A stretch of 5,310 nucleotides of DNA, taken from the NCBI GenBank assembly GCA_013140875.1, contig JABFSB010000059.1, positions 1 to 5,310 of the forward strand, read 5' to 3'. The stretch is from Acidobacteriota bacterium (GTDB lineage Bacteria; Acidobacteriota; Blastocatellia; Pyrinomonadales; Pyrinomonadaceae). Under the pieces are notes generated by a model that saw only the letters and a program-made list of their open reading frames with translations, had not been told where the DNA came from and made no database searches. The position numbers and the translations under genes are program-made. Positions 1 to 5,310 of the stretch are shown piece by piece. Position 1 is the stretch's first letter, and each line of letters starts with the position of its first letter.

Positions 1-3111
<3,111 letters not shown>

Positions 3112-3153
3112 ATTCGTATAAAAAGACCGGGAAAAAACCTGTTGATTTATCTA

Positions 3154-3184
3154 TATATAACTGTTAGGATTCCCCATCAGTTAA
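3154..3184 (-). promoter_or_regulatory. Weak promoter-like AT-rich tract upstream of rpoB
   Basis: On the minus strand TTAACT (3184-3179) and TATATA (3159-3154) are separated by 19 nt, each matching about four of six sigma-70 consensus bases. This would start an mRNA about 35 nt upstream of the rpoB ATG. The spacing is longer than ideal and AT-rich sequence produces such matches by chance, so this is only a candidate for independent rpoB expression. Confidence 0.2.
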
Positions 3185-3209
3185 GACTCCCAAATTTTCA
3201 AGAAAAGAC

Positions 3210-3246
3210 GGCAAATGCGGTCGAGGGTAAAGTTTGCCCAGACCGC
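3210..3246 (-). promoter_or_regulatory. Two overlapping 6-bp pairings, possible attenuator-like switch
   Basis: GGCAAA (3210-3215) can pair with TTTGCC (3233-3238), while GCGGTC (3217-3222) can pair with GACCGC (3241-3246). The arms interleave, so in the mRNA they form either alternative hairpins or an H-type pseudoknot. A pseudoknot is strained because only one base connects two of the arms. A pyrimidine-rich run (GTCTTTTCTT) follows on the minus strand. The element lies about 100 nt upstream of rpoB. Pairing is seen in the sequence; function is speculative. Confidence 0.25.
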
Positions 3247-3313
3247 TTAGTAAGCAGCTAACATACGTTAGATAAATTTTTCGAGCGTGCCGAAAAGGGA
3301 CACCGACTCTCCA

Positions 3314-3328
3314 CTTTCTGCGAGAAAG
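3314..3328. other. Short perfect hairpin (6-bp stem, 3-nt loop)
   Basis: CTTTCT, GCG, AGAAAG form a perfect 6-bp inverted repeat with a three-base loop inside the rplL-rpoB spacer. No U-tract follows on either strand, so it is not a recognisable terminator. It sits in the ORF-like tract discussed in the findings. Confidence 0.4.
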
Positions 3329-3494
3329 ACCGCCTTAAAACCCCGCGAAAACCTTGTAAACCAATAAAAACAAAGCGTTTCGCATCATGTAGATGAGCAC
3401 GCGATAAAAGTTCCGACTCCTTCGCTTACTCTAAATCTTATCAGCTAAATACCGATACTTCAACCTGCCGCAATAAGATGCGTTCGATTGAAGG

Positions 3495-3533
3495 CGCGTT
3501 TCCAAGCTTTTCTTGATGCAGAAGCTTGGCGCG
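3495..3533 (-). other. Stem-loop downstream of rplL that competes with palindrome copy B
   Basis: CCAAGCTT (3502-3509) pairs perfectly with AAGCTTGG (3522-3529), extended by CGCG (3495-3498) with CGCG (3530-3533) across a 3-nt bulge. This gives 12 paired positions around a 12-nt loop. Its 3522-3533 arm overlaps the outer arm of copy B (3517-3525), so the two full folds exclude each other. No U-run follows on the minus strand, so it is unlikely to be an intrinsic terminator. It could protect the 3' end of upstream mRNA or be a processing site. Confidence 0.5.
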
Positions 3534-3595
3534 TAAGCAAGGGCGTAATACGCAATGTCGAGCATTACGCCCTTACTAACGTGTTGGCTTCCGCA
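3517..3595. repeat. REPIN-like palindromic repeat, copy B (after rplL)
   Basis: The inner stem is a perfect 11-bp inverted repeat, AAGGGCGTAAT (3539-3549) with ATTACGCCCTT (3564-3574), around a 14-nt loop. The outer arms GCAGAAGC (3518-3525) and GCTTCCGC (3587-3594) also pair with one mismatch. Length (79 nt), outer arms and inner stem all match copy A at 4966-5043. Each half resembles a REP unit: GAAGC, a short spacer with GTTAG, then AAGGGCG. The element begins about 5 nt after the rplL stop codon on the transcribed strand. Confidence 0.8.
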
Positions 3596-3599
3596 AATG

Positions 3600-3989
3600 C
3601 TACTTGAGTTCGACGGTCGCGCCTGCTTCGGTAAGCTTGGTTTTGATCTCTTCGGCCTCGTCCTTCGAAACGCCTTCTTTAAGCGGTTTCGGAGCACTGT
3701 CGACCAAGTCTTTGGCTTCCTTAAGCCCAAGCCCCGCAACAACTTCGCGGACCACTTTGATGACCGCGATCTTGTTGCCGCCGGCACCCGTCAGGATCAC
3801 ATCGAACGAATCCTTCTCTTCAGCCGCGGCCGCACCGCCGCCGTCCGCCGGAGCAGCCATCATCATCGGAGCCGCAGCAGCGGCAGCCGAAACGCCGAAA
3901 ACTTCCTCAAGTTCCTTAACGAGCTCCGACGCTTCGAGAAGCGAAATGCCCTTCAAATATTCAACAACTTCATCTTTTGTGATTGCCAT
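3600..3989 (-). CDS. rplL: Large ribosomal subunit protein bL12 (L7/L12)
   Basis: L7/L12 forms the mobile dimers of the ribosomal stalk that recruit and stimulate the translational GTPases EF-G, EF-Tu, IF2 and RF3. The 129-residue protein has the usual three parts: an N-terminal dimerisation and L10-binding helical hairpin (about 1-33, VEYLKGISLLEASELVKELE), an Ala/Gly-rich hinge (about 34-58, with an MMM run) and the compact C-terminal factor-binding domain (about 59-129). The C-terminal domain carries NKIAVIKVVRE and LGLKEAKDLVDSAPKPLKEG. The factor-contact residues equivalent to E. coli K65, I69, K70 and R73 are present as K73, I77, K78 and R81. The REVVAGLGL turn is one residue longer than E. 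coli RGATGLGL. ATG at 3989 follows a clear AGGAG site 12 nt upstream, and the gene ends in TAG. Confidence 0.98.
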   Translation of the reverse strand: MAITKDEVVEYLKGISLLEASELVKELEEVFGVSAAAAAAPMMMAAPADGGGAAAAEEKDSFDVILTGAGGNKIAVIKVVREVVAGLGLKEAKDLVDSAPKPLKEGVSKDEAEEIKTKLTEAGATVELK

Positions 3990-4001
3990 GATTTTATCTA
4001 T

Positions 4002-4006
4002 CTCCT
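4002..4006 (-). promoter_or_regulatory. rplL Shine-Dalgarno site
   Basis: AGGAG on the minus strand lies 12 nt before the rplL ATG. It is the best canonical ribosome binding site in the window; rplJ and rpoB lack a comparable one at normal distance. This fits the high translation of L7/L12, which is present in several copies per ribosome. Confidence 0.75.
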
Positions 4007-4011
4007 AATTA

Positions 4012-4039
4012 GGGTTCTGTCTATCCGCCGCTAGAACCC
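4012..4039 (-). other. Hairpin just upstream of the rplL ribosome binding site
   Basis: GGGTTCT (4012-4018) and AGAACCC (4033-4039) form a perfect 7-bp stem with a 14-nt loop, ending 5 nt before AGGAG on the mRNA. AACCC (4035-4039) can instead pair with GGGTT (4056-4060), so two exclusive hairpins share one arm. Either could affect ribosome access at rplL. Pairing is visible; a regulatory role is inferred. Confidence 0.4.
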
Positions 4040-4158
4040 ACGGGACTTTAGAAACGGGTTGCATCACCTTTTCTTTTCGTCCGAGCCGCGTGACAACCTG
4101 ACAAATTGTCCCGCCCGTTTTCCTTGAGTACGGCTTTTCGAGCCGCCTGCAGCGACTC

Positions 4159-4221
4159 AATTTCAAATTTGAGATCTCAGATTTCGGTTCGACCCGAAGG
4201 CCGGGCGCGCAGTCTGAAATT
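4159..4221. repeat. AT-rich imperfect palindrome after rplJ
   Basis: The 20-nt segment at 4165-4184 is a near-perfect palindrome centred on GATC with one mismatched pair. It is bracketed by AATTTCA (4159-4165) and TGAAATT (4215-4221), which pair over 7 bp. Variants of TTTGAAATT/TCTGAAATT recur through the segment, giving it the look of a dispersed intergenic repeat. It begins 8 nt beyond the rplJ stop codon. Only one copy is in the window, so repeat status is a guess. Confidence 0.4.
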
Positions 4222-4228
4222 CAAAAAC

Positions 4229-4954
4229 TTATTCGGCCTTCTCTTCAGCTTCCGGTGCCGCTTCCGCCGCCGGAACTTCGAGAATGTCTTCTTCCTGGGC
4301 TGGCGCGGTCTCAACCGTCGGAGCCGCTTCCGCTTCTGCACGAGCCTCGGGCGCCGGAGCCGTTTCTGCTTCTGCAGGGGCCTCGGCGGCCGGAGCCGGC
4401 TCGGCTTTCGCTTCTACCGCCGCCGCCGGTTTGTCCGTGGCTTTTTCGCCGATCTGCTTGATCACCACGGCCAGGTCGCGGGGCACGGCGTTGATGACCG
4501 TAACGATGCGTTGCGCCTGAGCGTTGATAACGTAAAGCAGCTTCGAAATAAGCTCTTCTTTCGAAGGCAGGCTGGCGATAGCGGTAACCTGTGAAAGGTT
4601 GACAAGCTTGCCGTCGACCACACCTGTTTTGAAGGTGTAGATGTCGGCGTTATCCTTCATGAACTTCGAGATCGCTTTTGTAAGAATAACCGGGTCGTTC
4701 TCGGTCCACGCGATCGCCGTTACACCCTTGAAGTGCTCGGTCGCCTGCTCAAAATCGGTACCTTTGACCGCAATGCGGGCGAGGGTGTTTTTGACAACCT
4801 GATACTTTGCCCCGGCTTCGCGCAAGCTGTTGCGGAATTCCTGGTCCTTGTTGACCGTAAGCTTGGTAAAGCTGACGACCATGGCGGATTTCGAACTTGC
4901 AAGCGATGCGGTGAGGGCGTCTAAGTCTCTCTGTTTTGTTTCTCTTGATTTCAT
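4229..4954 (-). CDS. rplJ: Large ribosomal subunit protein uL10 with Ala/Glu/Pro-rich C-terminal extension
   Basis: L10 anchors L7/L12 dimers to 23S rRNA at the base of the stalk, and in many bacteria represses its own mRNA. The N-terminal rRNA-binding domain (about 1-125) is recognisable from MVVSFTKLTV, LREAGAKYQVVKNTLARIA and HFKGVTAIAW. The long C-terminal helix that docks L7/L12 follows (about 130-172, KEELISKLLYVINAQAQRIV to VIKQIGEK); its length could hold about three dimers, which is an inference. At 241 residues the protein is 65-75 longer than usual. The excess is a low-complexity, acidic Ala/Glu/Pro tail from about 174, broken only by EEDILEVP. ATG at 4954 is the conserved start (MKSRETKQ), with only a weak AAGAAAAG purine run close upstream. 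The gene lies 103 nt after rplA and 239 nt before rplL. Confidence 0.97.
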   Translation of the reverse strand: MKSRETKQRDLDALTASLASSKSAMVVSFTKLTVNKDQEFRNSLREAGAKYQVVKNTLARIAVKGTDFEQATEHFKGVTAIAWTENDPVILTKAISKFMKDNADIYTFKTGVVDGKLVNLSQVTAIASLPSKEELISKLLYVINAQAQRIVTVINAVPRDLAVVIKQIGEKATDKPAAAVEAKAEPAPAAEAPAEAETAPAPEARAEAEAAPTVETAPAQEEDILEVPAAEAAPEAEEKAE

Positions 4955-4965
4955 TTTCTTTTCTT

Positions 4966-5043
4966 TGCAGAAGCCCGCCGGTTGAGCAAGGGCGTAATGT
5001 GAACGTTGAATGTTACGCCCTTGCTAACACTCGGGCTTCTGCA
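4966..5043. repeat. REPIN-like palindromic repeat, copy A (rplJ leader)
   Basis: Two nested stems: a perfect 12-bp outer stem (4966-4977 with 5032-5043, GCAGAAGCCCG arms) and a perfect 13-bp inner stem AGCAAGGGCGTAA (4985-4997) with TTACGCCCTTGCT (5013-5025). GTT/AAC pairs one base further out. The loop is 15 nt. The 78-nt element fills most of the 103-nt rplA-rplJ gap and ends 11 nt before the rplJ ATG. It closely matches copy B. A purine run, not a U-run, follows on the mRNA strand, so it is not an intrinsic terminator. It could be a mobile REP doublet, an RNA regulator, or both. Confidence 0.85.
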
Positions 5044-5045
5044 AT

Positions 5046-5049
5046 CTCC
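5046..5049 (-). promoter_or_regulatory. Shine-Dalgarno-like GGAG ahead of the rplJ leader palindrome
   Basis: GGAG, within GAGGGAG on the minus strand, lies just after the rplA stop and 2 nt before the folded element. It is about 90 nt from the rplJ ATG in linear sequence. If the palindrome folds, the remaining spacing is about 13 nt, so it could serve rplJ across the stem. This is an inference; the purine run next to the ATG may serve instead. Confidence 0.25.
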
Positions 5050-5057
5050 CTCACTTT

Positions 5058-5310
5058 TTATGCGTAAGCCAGTTCATCGAGCAGAACGCCCGGGCTCATC
5101 GTTGCCGCAACATTGATCTTCTTAAGGTAACGGCCTTTTGCGGTCGTCGGCTTGGCCTTCATAACCGCGCTGATCAAAACGCGGGTATTTTCGACCAGCT
5201 TCGCGTCATCGAACGACACCTTGCCGACCGGCGAGTGGATAACGCCCGTTTTATCGACGCGATACTCGACCTTACCGGCCTTTGTTTCTTCGATGGCGGT
5301 CTTAACATCC
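5058..5310 (-). CDS. rplA: Large ribosomal subunit protein uL1, C-terminal 83 residues (5' end outside the window)
   Basis: L1 forms the mobile L1 stalk that helps release deacylated tRNA from the E site, and in many bacteria represses its own operon. The visible part starts DVKTAIEETKAGKVEYRVDK, continues through GVIHSPVGKVSFDDAKLVEN and AKPTTAKGRYLKKINVAATM, and ends LLDELAYA before TAA at 5060-5058. This matches the end of domain I of L1, including the conserved KAKPT-AKG-Y-KK strand and the following threonine-methionine. The N-terminal two thirds are off the right edge. Its place before rplJ follows the usual rplK-rplA-rplJ-rplL-rpoB order. Confidence 0.97.
   Translation of the reverse strand, partial: DVKTAIEETKAGKVEYRVDKTGVIHSPVGKVSFDDAKLVENTRVLISAVMKAKPTTAKGRYLKKINVAATMSPGVLLDELAYA

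Larger units (their letters stand above)
3112..3599. other. Long rplL-rpoB intergenic region (488 nt)
   Basis: No convincing protein gene lies here. On the transcribed minus strand, in order, it holds a REPIN-like palindrome (3517-3595), a second hairpin (3495-3533) that competes with it, an ORF-like tract with a 6-bp hairpin (about 3270-3420), two mutually exclusive 6-bp pairings (3210-3246) and an AT-rich promoter-like stretch (3154-3184) before rpoB. No stem is followed by a strong U-tract, so no intrinsic terminator is called. In E. coli the corresponding spacer carries an attenuator and an RNase III site, so a partial control point here would be expected; I cannot show one. Confidence 0.7.
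3990..4228. other. rplJ-rplL intergenic region (239 nt)
   Basis: This spacer is much longer than the roughly 66 nt between the same genes in E. coli. It holds AT-rich palindromic sequence (4159-4221), a small hairpin (CGGCT with AGCCG, around 4130-4146), an inverted repeat (4012-4039) and the rplL ribosome binding site. No protein gene is supported. A separate rplL promoter, which would help supply the excess L7/L12 the ribosome needs, is possible, but I see no good -35/-10 pair. Confidence 0.6.

Noticed and set aside
3517..3595. Copies A and B as a CRISPR array
   Set aside because: There are only two units, separated by two genes, and each is itself a long palindrome with no regular spacers.
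3431..3787. Minus-strand 118-codon frame overlapping rplL and the spacer
   Set aside because: It reads rplL in the wrong frame and then crosses the palindrome; there is no homology signal and the real gene is certain.
3555..4034. Plus-strand open frames across rplL and its flanks
   Set aside because: They are antisense to the conserved rplL gene and extend into its palindromic flank; no protein family is recognisable.
4106..4594. Arg/Phe/Gly-rich plus-strand frame
   Set aside because: It is the reverse reading of the repetitive Ala/Glu tail of rplJ and the adjacent spacer, which gives a low-complexity arginine-rich product.
4966..5043. Copy A as a Rho-independent terminator of rplA
   Set aside because: On the transcribed strand the stem is followed by AAGAAAAGAAA rather than a U-tract, and rplJ starts 11 nt later.

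Overview
The window is a stretch of the conserved bacterial ribosomal-protein and RNA-polymerase cluster, read entirely on the minus strand. In transcription order it holds the 3' end of rplA (L1), complete rplJ (L10), complete rplL (L7/L12), and the first 1,037 codons of rpoB (RNA polymerase beta), which runs off the left edge. No gene is supported on the plus strand. The plus-strand reading frames are shadows of these genes.

The sequence alone does not fix the organism. RpoB starts with an N-terminal region (PNLIEVQRESYDRFLQMDL, then GLQSVFKSIFPVSDF) that, from memory, resembles Acidobacteriota. It also has a proteobacteria-like insertion in the beta lobe and a cysteine-rich insertion near its N terminus. 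Moderate GC, long spacers and REP-like palindromes fit a Blastocatellia/Pyrinomonadaceae-like acidobacterium. This placement is an inference made without any database search.

Layout, right to left: rplA end (5058-5310); a 103-nt gap almost filled by a double-stemmed palindrome (copy A, 4966-5043); rplJ (4229-4954), with a 65-70 residue Ala/Glu/Pro tail; a 239-nt gap with AT-rich palindromic sequence and a hairpin just ahead of a clear rplL Shine-Dalgarno site; rplL (3600-3989); a 488-nt gap that opens with a second copy of the palindrome (copy B, 3517-3595) and also holds a second hairpin, a small ORF-like tract, two competing pairings and an AT-rich promoter-like stretch; then rpoB (1-3111).

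The genes form one translation/transcription unit. L1 builds the L1 stalk, L10 and L7/L12 build the stalk that recruits translation factors, and beta forms part of the polymerase catalytic core. The two most interesting signals are the four-cysteine-pair (probable two-zinc) insertion in RpoB, and the paired REPIN-like palindromes on either side of the rplJ-rplL pair. Copy A occupies the position where an L10 autoregulatory leader is normally found.
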